Shown: in pieces, positions 35,476 through 45,110 of the stretch | Layout of the letters: every line of letters starts with the position of its first letter | How positions within the stretch are numbered: position 1 is the first letter of the stretch | Origin: Leptospira abararensis | Lineage (GTDB): Bacteria > Spirochaetota > Leptospiria > Leptospirales > Leptospiraceae | Length of the DNA stretch: 64,000 nucleotides | NCBI RefSeq assembly: GCF_016918735.1 | Contig: NZ_JAFFPR010000060.1 | Coordinates: 186,001-250,000 of the forward strand | Reading direction: 5' to 3' | Translations under genes and position numbers: made by a program | Notes under the pieces: model-generated | Databases searched by the model: none | Told to the model about the DNA's origin: nothing | Seen by the model: the letters and a program-made list of their open reading frames with translations, nothing else

Positions 35476-37432
35476 AAAACCTTTCTCCATTGACTTCCAA
35501 TCGTAACTCATGTGTATTTGAAAATGCATACCTAATTTTAAACGTTGCATAATAAGTATTTAAATTATGGCTTAATTGATAATTTTGAGCCGTAGCTCCG
35601 GTATAAATTTTCCAAGGACCCCATTCATTTTGATAAAGCAAACTTAAGTTTCCCCCATAACGGACCCCATTCTCAAACATCCTTCCGTTCTGAACCTTAA
35701 TCCCTGCAAGAACACTGAGCACACCCATACTCATTGGAGTTTTCCCAAATTCATTTGAAAAAGAATATCCAAATCTTAAATCGAAGTTACCAACTTGTTT
35801 TCGCAGGGTTTCATCATTGTTCCGATAAACAGCTGTCTGAATTCCTGTGTCAAAAACATAAGAAAAATCTTTTGAAATTGAGTTATAGGGATTTAAGGAG
35901 GTAACCTTCACCGCACTCATCGACGTTAGTTCAGGTTTTTTATTTTCGTAGGTGCGAACTGTAGTATCAAAAAAAGCTAACTCCGAATTAGGTGCATGTC
36001 CTTTACCTACATTCATTAAATCATGATAAGCAATTCTGTATTGGAACTCAGCAAAATTCCCCAAAGAAGATGTACCGAAGGAAGTGGCAACTCGACTCAG
36101 CGGATGAGAAGCTTCTGGTGGAGTTGATAAAGGAACTTGCTCATTTGCGGTATACTCATCATTTTGTTTACTTCGAAAAATTAATAGTTTATCATAATAC
36201 TCTTTATGTTGTTTTGATAAGGTACCTTTGTTTGCATAACGATAACGGTATGTATCTAAAACAGCATCAGTCACAAGAGACATACGGAAATTCTCTTTTG
36301 GTTCCGGCAAAAAAGCATTTTCAAAACGTATCATTTCCCAATAGGTTGTTCTTTCCTCTTCGGACATATCATAAATTTTGTATTTAATTTTGGAATAGAG
36401 GGATGGACGATATTTTCTTGAAATCACAAATCCATCTTCAGCTAAGTAAAGTTTAATGGTGTCACCAGGTGCGACGATCCAACCAGTTTTTTTACTAATA
36501 TCTAATCCAGGAATGGCAACTTCTAATATCTCCATCAAATGATAAGAGCAGTTCTCATTGATAAAAAAGTAATCAAAATCAGCTCGGCCCATTTCCCAAA
36601 GATGACGCAAAAACCTTTCCCTTTCCTCAGGTTTTAACTTCAGTTTGTATTCCCAAAGGTCACGACTTTCCATATCATTGTATTCATTGACTTTCAGATA
36701 ATAGGGAAATATAGCAAAACTACCAGGATATCCTCCGGTCAGCCCCCGATATGCATAAGAAAATGGATCCATTTCTCCTGGGGTTGCTGCATAATTCACT
36801 CCATAATCCAACAACTCGGCATTTTCATTTACCTTATTATTGAGTTTGAGGAGTGTATGACCAAACATAGATGCAGGTGCTTGCATATAATAAGAAGAAA
36901 AAACTACCGATAAGGATTCTGGATTTAATGCCTCTTTCCAAGCTTCAAACCTTTCGCAAGGAACTTCCGTTAATCGGTTTTGGTCAAACTTTAACTTTTC
37001 TTTTAGCCAATGGTAGCGTTCCGGGTAAGCACATTGTGGGTGTTGTAAACCTTCGGGAATTGGTTCTTCGGTAAAAAAACTGTGGAGTGTTGCGATTAAT
37101 TCTTTTTCAGGATTGTGTTTCCCATCTTCAAAGAGAAAGTAACGTTTGTTATCTACTTCACTTTCCCAATTCCCCCACCTAGTTTTTTTAAAACGCAAAA
37201 GCCGGTACCAATGTATGTCCTCGGCCAAATGTATTTCTTTCGATTCATCGATGAGTTCTTGGAGGTACTGCTGAGCCTTGAGAGATTTAGGAATTTCCTG
37301 ACCTTGTTTTCTTGCCGTTAAAAAATCTAGTTCTAGTATATTGATGCTAGGAGGTTCTATCGCTCCAAGCGAAGAGGTAAAGATGAGAAAAAGAAGAGTT
37401 AGTAAGTACAGAGGAAACACCAGAGTATCCAA
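35438..37432 (-). CDS. DUF4105 protein with C-terminal outer-membrane barrel-like region
   Basis: 664 aa. Hydrophobic signal (LYLLTLLFLIFTSSLGA), then a papain-like DUF4105 (Lnb N-terminal periplasmic) domain at about 180-320: APASMFGHTLLKLN, NYAATPGEMDPFSYAYRGLTGG and FFINENCSYHLMEILEVA, with the conserved Cys and His. From about 450 the protein is a run of amphipathic beta strands ending in YHYLF, a terminal aromatic as in outer-membrane barrels. The frame begins at TTG; a GTG four codons later also fits. A stem-loop covers this start. Confidence 0.8.
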   Translation of the reverse strand: MDTLVFPLYLLTLLFLIFTSSLGAIEPPSINILELDFLTARKQGQEIPKSLKAQQYLQELIDESKEIHLAEDIHWYRLLRFKKTRWGNWESEVDNKRYFLFEDGKHNPEKELIATLHSFFTEEPIPEGLQHPQCAYPERYHWLKEKLKFDQNRLTEVPCERFEAWKEALNPESLSVVFSSYYMQAPASMFGHTLLKLNNKVNENAELLDYGVNYAATPGEMDPFSYAYRGLTGGYPGSFAIFPYYLKVNEYNDMESRDLWEYKLKLKPEERERFLRHLWEMGRADFDYFFINENCSYHLMEILEVAIPGLDISKKTGWIVAPGDTIKLYLAEDGFVISRKYRPSLYSKIKYKIYDMSEEERTTYWEMIRFENAFLPEPKENFRMSLVTDAVLDTYRYRYANKGTLSKQHKEYYDKLLIFRSKQNDEYTANEQVPLSTPPEASHPLSRVATSFGTSSLGNFAEFQYRIAYHDLMNVGKGHAPNSELAFFDTTVRTYENKKPELTSMSAVKVTSLNPYNSISKDFSYVFDTGIQTAVYRNNDETLRKQVGNFDLRFGYSFSNEFGKTPMSMGVLSVLAGIKVQNGRMFENGVRYGGNLSLLYQNEWGPWKIYTGATAQNYQLSHNLNTYYATFKIRYAFSNTHELRLEVNGERFYEEALISYHYLF

Positions 37433-37449
37433 ATAATCGGATACTCTGA
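37422..37449. promoter_or_regulatory. Stem-loop at the start of the DUF4105 gene
   Basis: CAGAGTATCC and GGATACTCTG are exact ten-base arms around an eight-base loop (coordinates good to about one base). In the minus-strand transcript the TTG start and following codons sit in the loop and 3' arm. In the plus direction the stem is followed by six T, so it could also stop antisense transcription. Confidence 0.45.
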
Positions 37450-37463
37450 TTTTTTACAAAGGT

Positions 37464-37949
37464 TTAGATTTTACAGTAATTTTTTACTGTTTGGTCTTTT
37501 TCCAAAGTTTCGTGAAGATTGGACAACATCAAACTTGGGTTGGCTTTCGATTCTTCTGTGAAGATTCTAGAGTAGTTTTCTTTCACTACTTCATTGAAAC
37601 GAACACCAGATTTGCACTCAAAAAGAGTTGCTAGGTTAGAAAGTTTTTCCCCTTTCCCAGCTGCCATTTCTTGTTCCAAACTATCAAAATTCATATGCAC
37701 ATAAATTTCACGTGCATGTTCTTTTTGAGCAACGCCATCTGCTGTACAGTTAGACGTTCCAGTAGTGATACCAAAAGTTTGGCTTCCTGCTGTTCCGTTT
37801 GTAGTAGCAACAAAAATCTGGTTGCCACCAGGCATTACTAGAGTTCCAAGACCGCATCCTGCCATTCCATATTTAGGTGCAGCAGACATTTGAGAAGCAA
37901 GAAGAACCATGGAGATTCCGATTGTGGAGATGAGTGTTAACTTTTTCAT
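37464..37949 (-). CDS. DUF3015 family secreted protein, paralogue 2
   Basis: 161 aa. Signal peptide ending near SQMSA|AP. DUF3015 motifs: YGMAGCGLGTLVM, FGITTGTSNCTADG and the helix LEQEMAAGKGEKLSNLATLF with a later Cys. Four cysteines suggest two disulfides in the periplasm. About 50% identical by eye to the gene upstream of it, from which it is separated by 16 bases. AGGAG lies upstream of the start. Family function unknown. Confidence 0.9.
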   Translation of the reverse strand: MKKLTLISTIGISMVLLASQMSAAPKYGMAGCGLGTLVMPGGNQIFVATTNGTAGSQTFGITTGTSNCTADGVAQKEHAREIYVHMNFDSLEQEMAAGKGEKLSNLATLFECKSGVRFNEVVKENYSRIFTEESKANPSLMLSNLHETLEKDQTVKNYCKI

Positions 37950-37965
37950 TTTATTTCATATCTCC

Positions 37966-38469
37966 TTAGATTTGTGAACAAGACTTAGCGAGGATTTTAT
38001 CGCTTTTAACTTCTGATTTAACCGCGGAAAGAACGCTTGCAGGTGTAGAATCCTCAGTGATGAGTTTAGCATAGTTTTCTTTCGTTACTTGGCCAAATCT
38101 GGATAAAGAATCGCTAGAACAACCAAGAAGGTTTCCGAGAGATTCTAACTTTTCCCCTTTCCCTGAAGCCATTTCTTGGCCTAAAGAATCGTAGTTCATA
38201 GTGATGAACAACTCTTGCACTTTGTCCTGTTTTACAACACCATCAGCAGTACAGTTGGATGTTCCAGATGTAATACCAAAAGTTTGGTTTCCGTAGATCC
38301 CGTTGGATGTCGCCGCTAAAATTTGCGTTTTGTCATTGCCCTGAATGATTAACGTTCCGAGTCCACAACCAGCCATACCATATTTTTTTGCTTCTACAGA
38401 TGTAGATGTCATTGCGACAGCTACAACGGCAAAAGACAAAAATAGGATTGAGGTAATTCTTTTTCCCAT
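37966..38469 (-). CDS. DUF3015 family secreted protein, paralogue 1
   Basis: 167 aa, first of the tandem pair. Signal peptide ending near SVEA|KKYG, then YGMAGCGLGTLII, NGIYGNQTFGITSGTSNCTADG and MNYDSLGQEMASGKGEKLESL. The cysteine pattern and the GKGEKL block match the second copy, so the pair arose by tandem duplication. Excellent ribosome binding site (AAAGGAGAATTCGAAATG). Confidence 0.9.
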   Translation of the reverse strand: MGKRITSILFLSFAVVAVAMTSTSVEAKKYGMAGCGLGTLIIQGNDKTQILAATSNGIYGNQTFGITSGTSNCTADGVVKQDKVQELFITMNYDSLGQEMASGKGEKLESLGNLLGCSSDSLSRFGQVTKENYAKLITEDSTPASVLSAVKSEVKSDKILAKSCSQI

Positions 38470-39035
38470 TTCGAATTCTCCTTTTGAAACTTTCGAATCA
38501 AATTCCGTCGAAATCTATCAGTATAATTACTTTAGTCAAAAACTTTTTGAGTTATTTATGAAATTCTAACCTTTGATTTTCTGAGAGGTTTACAATTAAC
38601 CATCAGGGAAATAGAAAGATTCTAAAAATAGATCAGCTCTTTTATAATCTAATATCAGAGATCTCTGCTGTTTAGCTCCATCCGATCCCGACCGAAAAGG
38701 CCAACCCTCTCCCATAAAACGAAACCGATACAAAGAGAAGTTCAGAATATTAGGTGAAAATTTTCGAAGCCTTTATGAACATCGTTCAAAATTGCAGAAA
38801 AAGGCCATGCAAGGAAAACTTTAAGTTACAATTACGTTTTGCTTTTTCAAATTTCGGGCATTTTAAAAACATAATTGTAAGGAATTCAAGGACCCAATTT
38901 TTTCCTTCAGGGAGGGGAGAACTGAACAAGTGTCATACTTTTACAAAAATTGAATTTTTATGTTACTAAAGTTTTTTTTTGTTTACGTTACCTGTTAGAT
39001 TATGCCATTCTTGCTCCAAATTATTAGGAGAAATG
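38470..39035. other. 566-bp intergenic region with no convincing gene
   Basis: Lies between the divergent DUF3015 and lipoprotein genes and should hold both promoters. It includes a perfect 12-bp palindrome CAGAGATCTCTG (38656-38667). A 71-codon plus-strand frame (38754-38969) has no ribosome binding site, no signal and an unlikely composition, so I do not call it. No tRNA or known RNA recognised. Confidence 0.5.
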
Positions 39036-39968
39036 ATGAAAACATCGAAACTGTTAATCGCTGCTGCGGTTGCATCGTTGGTATTAGCAAATTGCGCTTC
39101 ACCAACAATTAAAGAAATTAACGAAACTGCTGTCGCTATCGCAAAAGAAGCGAAAGAATTAAAGGCAAACGGAAAGGTAGAGGAAGCAATCCGAGTAATC
39201 AATGTTATTGACGTTTTACACCCGAACGATCCCCTGCTTAACGAAATCAAAAGTGGAGCTACGGCAGAACAAATTGAGTCAGTAACTCCTTCTGTAATGT
39301 TAGGTTACAACAAAGCCATCCGAGCAAAAGTGCAACCGACTACAACTGAAAAAGTATTATGGTACATTCCAGACAGAATTTTTGACCTTGTTGACCAAAT
39401 TGAATTATGGATCCATCTTGGACCACAAATCGGAATTGGTGGTCACGTAACTCGTGCAGTCCAAGTTGAGGCCTACACTGGCGCAACGGTTGCACTCGGT
39501 GGTGGACAAAAGAAAATGCTTGGTTTCAAATCAGAAGCAAATACTGAAATCGGTGTTGGGCCAGTGGTAGCTGCCGGAGTATTTGGTGCAAAAGTGGGAA
39601 CAGGTGGACTCGCTTACAATGCAGACGCTCTTTGGTTCCACAAACCTTCAGAAGCAATCTACCAAACTTACCGCGACTATTGGGGACTTGGTGCGCATGG
39701 AGGATTCATTTTCCTTGGTGCTGAATTTGAATACCACCCATTAGAAATTTATGACTTTTTCGCTGGTATCTTCCTTTACGATCCAATGAATGACGACTTT
39801 GCAACTACAAGAAAACTTCAATACACATCTAGACAATCTGGATTGATTAGAAATTTCTCTAAGAGTGTAGGTAGTTTAGAAGAAGAAGACATTGCAATGT
39901 ATAAAAAAGAATACCCAACTATCAATGTTGGAGCAGCAACAACTCCGGAAGCACCTAAGAAAAAATAA
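39036..39968 (+). CDS. Lipoprotein of unknown function
   Basis: About 310 aa. ATG 39036 has AGGAG five bases upstream. Signal with lipobox VLANC (Cys at about 19), a helical repeat-like stretch (KEAKELKANGKVEEAIRVINVIDVLHPNDPLL, similar to a TPR), then a Gly-rich beta domain of alternating strands (GPQIGIGGHVTRAVQVEAYTGATVALGGG, GLGAHGGFIFLGAEFEYHPLEIYDFFAGIF) that looks barrel-like. It is a leptospiral-type protein to judge by layout, but no named family is recognised. Ends at a strong terminator. Confidence 0.75.
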   Translation: MKTSKLLIAAAVASLVLANCASPTIKEINETAVAIAKEAKELKANGKVEEAIRVINVIDVLHPNDPLLNEIKSGATAEQIESVTPSVMLGYNKAIRAKVQPTTTEKVLWYIPDRIFDLVDQIELWIHLGPQIGIGGHVTRAVQVEAYTGATVALGGGQKKMLGFKSEANTEIGVGPVVAAGVFGAKVGTGGLAYNADALWFHKPSEAIYQTYRDYWGLGAHGGFIFLGAEFEYHPLEIYDFFAGIFLYDPMNDDFATTRKLQYTSRQSGLIRNFSKSVGSLEEEDIAMYKKEYPTINVGAATTPEAPKKK

Positions 39969-39995
39969 CTTTTTCTTTTTTCCTCTGGAAACGAA

Positions 39996-40026
39996 AAGCC
40001 AACCCAAACTTGGGTTGGCTTTTTTA
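39996..40026 (+). terminator. Rho-independent terminator of the 39036 lipoprotein gene
   Basis: Stem AGCCAACCCAA (39997-40007) and TTGGGTTGGCT (40010-40020) followed by TTTTT, 30 bases after the stop. It also sits just past the end of the convergent gene at 40028. Confidence 0.93.
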
Positions 40027-40027
40027 T

Positions 40028-40825
40028 TTATTTTACTTTCAATGTTAGTTGGTATAACATTTCTCTTTCAAATTCTTCCACATGGATCTTGTAAGCATTC
40101 GCCGGGGGAACCTCATCCTGGGTAAAAAAGGTTTGTAATCCCTCATTAGGCCACATCCAAATTGCTGAAACAATCGTATAAGGCCTGCTATAATAAAAAC
40201 TGTTTTGGTATTTTAAATTTTTATCAAAGACAATAAAAAAAGTTTCTGCTTTTGATTCTTCATATATGGGAACGAGCCCTAATGTGATTATCCCGAAAAA
40301 ACCAGTAATGGCATTGATCGCTGATTTGGTTCTTTCATGATAATAAGGCAAATGTACAGCCATTACGATATAATCTGCATCTATTTTGCGAAGTGCGAAT
40401 TTATCTTTTTTCCCCTTAGCAGGCACAAGGATTTTCTCGATTTCGCTTTTACCAGAGGCTTCTGTAACCCTCAAGTATTCAATTACAAATCTTTTGACAT
40501 CCGAAGCATCTACGGGTATAATTTTATCAGTAATGGCCTGATCAATATATTTCCCATTTTTAAAAAACTTATACGTTTGGGATTGATAATCTACTTCCGC
40601 ATACGTTTCTTTTGTGAGAAGGCTACTATCTTTACTTGCCACTCGGTAGGTATGGAAACCGAACAAAGCAATTTTAGGTGCTGTTTTCTTTGTAACCAAC
40701 TCTTCCCAATGTTCATCGACTTTTTTTTGATTTTCGGGGCGAATCGTATAACTTGTCTCGTAAACGTAACGACTACAATTCATCATAAGCAGGAGGAGAA
40801 AAACAAGGTAAATCTTTTGATTCAT
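40028..40825 (-). CDS. Putative lipoprotein
   Basis: About 265 aa from ATG 40825. Lipobox LLLMMNC (Cys at about 17). Tyr- and Lys-rich mature part with IALFGFHTYRVASKD, DADYIVMAVHLPYYHERT, a hydrophobic segment near 165-185 (AINAITGFFGIITLGLVP) and a C-terminal WMWPNEGLQTFFTQDE. The internal hydrophobic segment resembles those of leptospiral lipoproteins that insert in a membrane. No family recognised. ATG 40837 is an alternative start. Confidence 0.72.
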   Translation of the reverse strand: MNQKIYLVFLLLLMMNCSRYVYETSYTIRPENQKKVDEHWEELVTKKTAPKIALFGFHTYRVASKDSSLLTKETYAEVDYQSQTYKFFKNGKYIDQAITDKIIPVDASDVKRFVIEYLRVTEASGKSEIEKILVPAKGKKDKFALRKIDADYIVMAVHLPYYHERTKSAINAITGFFGIITLGLVPIYEESKAETFFIVFDKNLKYQNSFYYSRPYTIVSAIWMWPNEGLQTFFTQDEVPPANAYKIHVEEFEREMLYQLTLKVK

Positions 40826-40940
40826 ATTCAATTTCATATTTTATCCACTAACATTACCCATCATTTATTATCGGATGAATCTATCAATATTTCTTCTTCT
40901 AACAAAAGGTTTTCGGAAAGTAGGCAGCGATAACTATAAA

Positions 40941-42833
40941 CTAATCTCCAAAAAATTCAATCCCCGAATAAACCAACCTTGGTTTTCCATCGATTGTTTT
41001 TAGATCCATCCGTTCCCCTAAATTCCGACCAAATCCCAAAATCCTAAGACTTGTAGGTGATTCCATTTTAAGAGGCAAGGTGACAGTATTTTCCATACCA
41101 CCTAGCGAGTAAGTAACGGTAGAGGCTAAAAAACCACGTTTGTCTTTTTTAAGTTCCACTTGAGGAATAAGAGAATAAGGATCGTTCGTTTGGTAAGTGG
41201 TGAAGTAAGACTTGTCCGGTAACTTTTGGTCCGGTTGGAAAAGAAGGGCAAAACCAATACTTCCTTTCGCAACTTCTCGAGAATAGAGGGTAAAAACTTT
41301 TTCCCCTTCCCAGGTTTCAAATTCGATCCGAAAACTTTCGATGGTTGGATCTTTTACTGGAACAAGGCCAAAAAACAAACGTAAGTCGGCACCAAACCGG
41401 TTCTCTCGTTCCACTAAATCAAAGTTAAGTCCCATGATTTCTAGCTGAGGCGTTTTTTCCTGCTTTAACTCATGAACCCCAAAAGGAGATACATAGAGCC
41501 CCAAATATCCATCCAACCGGTTTTGTTCTTTACGTTCCGGCAGAGGTGGAGATTCTAATTGCGAACCAGTTTTGTATTCATAAATAAGATCCAAAATTTC
41601 TTTGTTCGTTGGTTGGATGGCCCCTGTTCCCAAACCCAATGTATTCCCGGCAAGGAAACTCGCAGTTTCCGTTTCTTCTTCATACACCAAATCAGCGAAG
41701 TAAGGTGGTAAAGAACCCGAATGCCCGGAGATCCAAACCGGTTTTCCCAAAGCTCGCATCTCTGTAAGTAAAACAGGAAGACCCAGTTTCATTTCAAAAT
41801 TAGATGTAGGACCAGTTTGGATGCGATGGAACTCCGCAAAACTTTCTTTGGAAAGTAAGCCTTTGTTTTTTTTACTCAAAAAAAAAGATTTCATAAAGAG
41901 CCCCATATCTTCCCCGGTAGTAGAAAGAGAGCCTGCAGTTATATCTCGAATGAGAGGACGACTCGTTTTTGTTTTCCAAAAAAATCCCTGGTAACCTGGA
42001 ACTAGTTCCGATCCTTCATGAAACTCAAGTAAGGTGGAATGTTTCATCCCTGCTTTGGAAAATATTTCTTTTTGAAAGTAATCTTCGATTCCCAACCCAG
42101 AGACTCGTTCAATCACTGTTCCCAAAAGACCAAAACCAAAATTGGAATAAGAATGGACTTTGTTCGGTTCCTTTCTTTCTATCTGGCTAAGTTGTTTGGG
42201 AAGAGCGCGAAACGAATCCAAAACTTCCGTATCATTTGCCTCAGGTGAAATAAAAAAACCAGAAGCTAAATCAGAGGGAAGACCCGAGCTATGGGTCAGG
42301 ATATCTCGGATTGTGATCTCTCTAAGGTTTGGCTCCATTTTTTGCATCTCTTTGATTTCCGGGATGTAACGGGAAACAAGATCATCTAACTTCAGTTTGC
42401 CTTTATCCTGCAATTGCAAAAGGGCAATTCCTGTAAATAGTTTGGTGATACTTCCAATTTTAAACCTTTGGATCGGATCGGACTTCTCCCCTCCTAGTTT
42501 TCCTGATTTGATTTTACCATCACCTAACAAATACATATATGACAAAGATTGAATTCCAGAGTTTTGCAATTCTTCTATTTTGGATTGAATCACCTTCTCA
42601 GTAGCATCAATGTTATTATGATAAACCTCTTTCGGTTTTTCTTGCAAAGAAGAACATTGGAGTAAAATTAGAATGTTTAAAAAAAGGAAAAAGGATTTTG
42701 ATTTGCGATTCGAAAAAGGAGGAAGGGGAAAAAAGAATGGCAATGATTTTAAGGAGAGGAGTGAATCTTCCTTTTCCTTCGCTTTTGCCTTCATCGAAGG
42801 CTTAGTTTTTTGGCGCGAGCCTTTGGATTTCAT
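40941..42833 (-). CDS. Serine hydrolase of the beta-lactamase/class C family, lipoprotein
   Basis: 630 aa. Penicillin-binding-protein fold with the SxxK nucleophile in IGSITKLFTG (about residue 128), YxN in HSYSNFGFGLLG, THSSGLPSD and HSGSLPPYF as the KTG equivalent. Probably a peptidase or esterase of the EstB/AmpH type. The lipobox LILLQC is at about residue 60, preceded by ~45 residues rich in Lys, far longer than usual. A TTG start near 42740 would give a normal signal. The C-terminal ~190 residues form a separate beta-rich domain. Confidence 0.88.
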   Translation of the reverse strand: MKSKGSRQKTKPSMKAKAKEKEDSLLSLKSLPFFFPLPPFSNRKSKSFFLFLNILILLQCSSLQEKPKEVYHNNIDATEKVIQSKIEELQNSGIQSLSYMYLLGDGKIKSGKLGGEKSDPIQRFKIGSITKLFTGIALLQLQDKGKLKLDDLVSRYIPEIKEMQKMEPNLREITIRDILTHSSGLPSDLASGFFISPEANDTEVLDSFRALPKQLSQIERKEPNKVHSYSNFGFGLLGTVIERVSGLGIEDYFQKEIFSKAGMKHSTLLEFHEGSELVPGYQGFFWKTKTSRPLIRDITAGSLSTTGEDMGLFMKSFFLSKKNKGLLSKESFAEFHRIQTGPTSNFEMKLGLPVLLTEMRALGKPVWISGHSGSLPPYFADLVYEEETETASFLAGNTLGLGTGAIQPTNKEILDLIYEYKTGSQLESPPLPERKEQNRLDGYLGLYVSPFGVHELKQEKTPQLEIMGLNFDLVERENRFGADLRLFFGLVPVKDPTIESFRIEFETWEGEKVFTLYSREVAKGSIGFALLFQPDQKLPDKSYFTTYQTNDPYSLIPQVELKKDKRGFLASTVTYSLGGMENTVTLPLKMESPTSLRILGFGRNLGERMDLKTIDGKPRLVYSGIEFFGD

Positions 42834-42977
42834 TCCCCTAAAAAAATAGAATCATAAATCTACTGCAAGTCCATAAAACAAAGAACTCACGAAACCTATG
42901 AAATGAGGAGTGATCGCTACTAAAAAAAGAGCCAATGGCAATTCGGCATCTAACACCGAATGCCTAATTTGTAAAAT

Positions 42978-45104
42978 TTAGTCTTGGATGACACTCATAG
43001 AGTATTCAGAAATCGCTTCGCGACGTTTTTCTGCATAGTCTTTGTGAAACCAAAGGTCTTGGGTGTTTTTGGCAGTCTTTTTGTTTCCCACAGTAATGGT
43101 AGTCATACAATGATCCACCGCATACTTCATGGCTTCCTTACCTGTTTCTCCGAGTCCCTTATTTCGTTTTTTACGAGTGATTTCTGCACCTTGTTTGTTG
43201 ACACGTGCCACTAACTTATCGTAGTCGGAGTCATCGATACAGAAGACAGTTTCTTTTTTGGCATCCTTCCACTTCACATCCACTTCGTATAGTGGTGCTG
43301 CAGAAATATTAATAAAACCTAAATCAAAAAGTTCCGGCCAATACTCATAGAAAAAAGACAACATAAGAGAACGAATCGCATAACCATCAAAATCCGCATC
43401 TGTGATGATACTGATACGATCGTAATGCAATTCATCGATGGACTTCACTTTTTGGTCGAGTGGAAGACCTACGATCGCAACGATGTTTTTCATCTCTTCG
43501 TTTTGGAGAGCTTTTGCGAGAGACATTCCCTTACAGTTTAGTGGTTTCCCTCGCAAAGGAAAAAGACCATGTAATTTTGGATTTCTTGCCGGACGTAAAC
43601 CCGCAATCGCCGAGTCCCCTTCCGCCACAAATAGAATTCGGCCTGGATCGTTTGGTTTGCCTGTCGGAGGCATAAGCTTAGGGATATTGTTCCGAGACGC
43701 CTTACGGAGGCCTTTCTGCGCGTCCTCAAGCTGTTTTAGCTGGGTTCTACGCTCCATCACCATCTTAATTTCTTCGATCAAACCCGTTTTCTTTAAAAGT
43801 TTGTCCAAATGTTTGTCGACCGACTTTCGGATATCATCATTCAAATCATTGATGAGATAGGATTTATCTTGTGATTTAAAACGGGGATTGAGGATACGAA
43901 GGTTCACATACATGTGGAAACAACTTCTAACATCGTTACGTGTACATTGTGTATTGAGTTTCTTTTCTAAACTCACAATTTGCGATTTTTTACGAACCTC
44001 ATCACATAACCTGTTTTCCAAATACTCAATGGCCGAACCACCTTGTGGACAGAAAATCGAGTTCACCCAAGTGAGGGTTTTGTTTTGGCCCACAACCACA
44101 TAGGTGTCCATATGGATTTGAGAAGCAGAAGTTTTATCCGCATAATCCAATTTATAGTAAACCATCTCGGAATTACTAAAAATCTCATCAAAACCTTTTT
44201 TGAATTTATACTTTTCCTTTCCAGTTTTGTGGATAAATACTACTTCCAAACCAGGGTTAGACATCGCAATGTCTTGCAGGTATTGTTTCACCAAATTAAT
44301 ATTAAACGAAGTATCCAGATTATTAAAATAGGCTGGGTTTAATTCAAACTCAACTGTGGTTCCGTGATCTTCTTTTTTAGCAGTTTCTACAACAGCAGTC
44401 ATTCCCGCTTTATCACACGGAGCTTTTAGTTGTTTGATTTGGTCTGCCGATAAAAGAGGGCAATCAGCAAAAGTTCCATGTTCATCATAATACAAATAAA
44501 CACGTTCTGTATCTTCTTTCGAAAGTTTAAAACCTCTAATGGTTTTTTTAACATCATCATGGATACTAAACATTTTTTTATAAGCTTTACCACCATTGAT
44601 GGTCTTCACTCTAAAAAACGAAGAGACCATACGAACAAGAGATATACCAACTCCATTTTGTCCTGCCACATGGTCTTCTTTGACTTTATCATCAAAGTTT
44701 TCTCCATACATCAAGTGAAGATAAACACCTTCCGCATTGTCAGCAGGAATCCCACGACCATTGTCTTGAATGGTAACCCGTTTGCGATCTGTAGACAATT
44801 GGATGATGAGTTTATTCATTTTGTCTTTTTCTGGGATGGATTTGTCGTTTAAGTTCTTTCTATACTCATCCACGCAGTTCATACAAGCTTCATCCAAACA
44901 TTTGAGTTTGGCAGGAATGTCTGAAAGTTCTTCGTGCACAATGTCGTATGTACCAGCACTATCTTTAGTAAAAAAATGTTGTTCGAATGTGGACAAAGAG
45001 TTTTGCCCAAGCCACATTCCGGTTCGCATCCGAACGTGTTCTACATTCGATAATTTCTTAAAATTTCGCGAATTCCCTGAGGTTTTTTCAGTTTTTTGAG
45101 CCAT
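42978..45104 (-). CDS. Type IIA DNA topoisomerase, ATPase (B) subunit, T4/eukaryote-like
   Basis: 708 aa. GHKL ATPase domain: [41 protein letters not shown]. The transducer has [12 protein letters not shown], the eukaryotic/phage T4 style QTK loop. [30 protein letters not shown] and the metal triad DADFDG. The start [17 protein letters not shown] and GLFPLRGK resemble eukaryotic topoisomerase II more than GyrB/ParE. Seven bases separate it from the upstream A subunit, so both come from one message. Full-length with no broken motif, so likely active. Confidence 0.88.
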   Translation of the reverse strand: MAQKTEKTSGNSRNFKKLSNVEHVRMRTGMWLGQNSLSTFEQHFFTKDSAGTYDIVHEELSDIPAKLKCLDEACMNCVDEYRKNLNDKSIPEKDKMNKLIIQLSTDRKRVTIQDNGRGIPADNAEGVYLHLMYGENFDDKVKEDHVAGQNGVGISLVRMVSSFFRVKTINGGKAYKKMFSIHDDVKKTIRGFKLSKEDTERVYLYYDEHGTFADCPLLSADQIKQLKAPCDKAGMTAVVETAKKEDHGTTVEFELNPAYFNNLDTSFNINLVKQYLQDIAMSNPGLEVVFIHKTGKEKYKFKKGFDEIFSNSEMVYYKLDYADKTSASQIHMDTYVVVGQNKTLTWVNSIFCPQGGSAIEYLENRLCDEVRKKSQIVSLEKKLNTQCTRNDVRSCFHMYVNLRILNPRFKSQDKSYLINDLNDDIRKSVDKHLDKLLKKTGLIEEIKMVMERRTQLKQLEDAQKGLRKASRNNIPKLMPPTGKPNDPGRILFVAEGDSAIAGLRPARNPKLHGLFPLRGKPLNCKGMSLAKALQNEEMKNIVAIVGLPLDQKVKSIDELHYDRISIITDADFDGYAIRSLMLSFFYEYWPELFDLGFINISAAPLYEVDVKWKDAKKETVFCIDDSDYDKLVARVNKQGAEITRKKRNKGLGETGKEAMKYAVDHCMTTITVGNKKTAKNTQDLWFHKDYAEKRREAISEYSMSVIQD

Positions 45105-45110
45105 ATGTAT

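Noticed and set aside
38754..38969. 71-codon open frame in the intergenic region before the 39036 lipoprotein
   Set aside because: No ribosome binding site, no family pattern and no signal peptide; the composition is that of non-coding AT-rich DNA.
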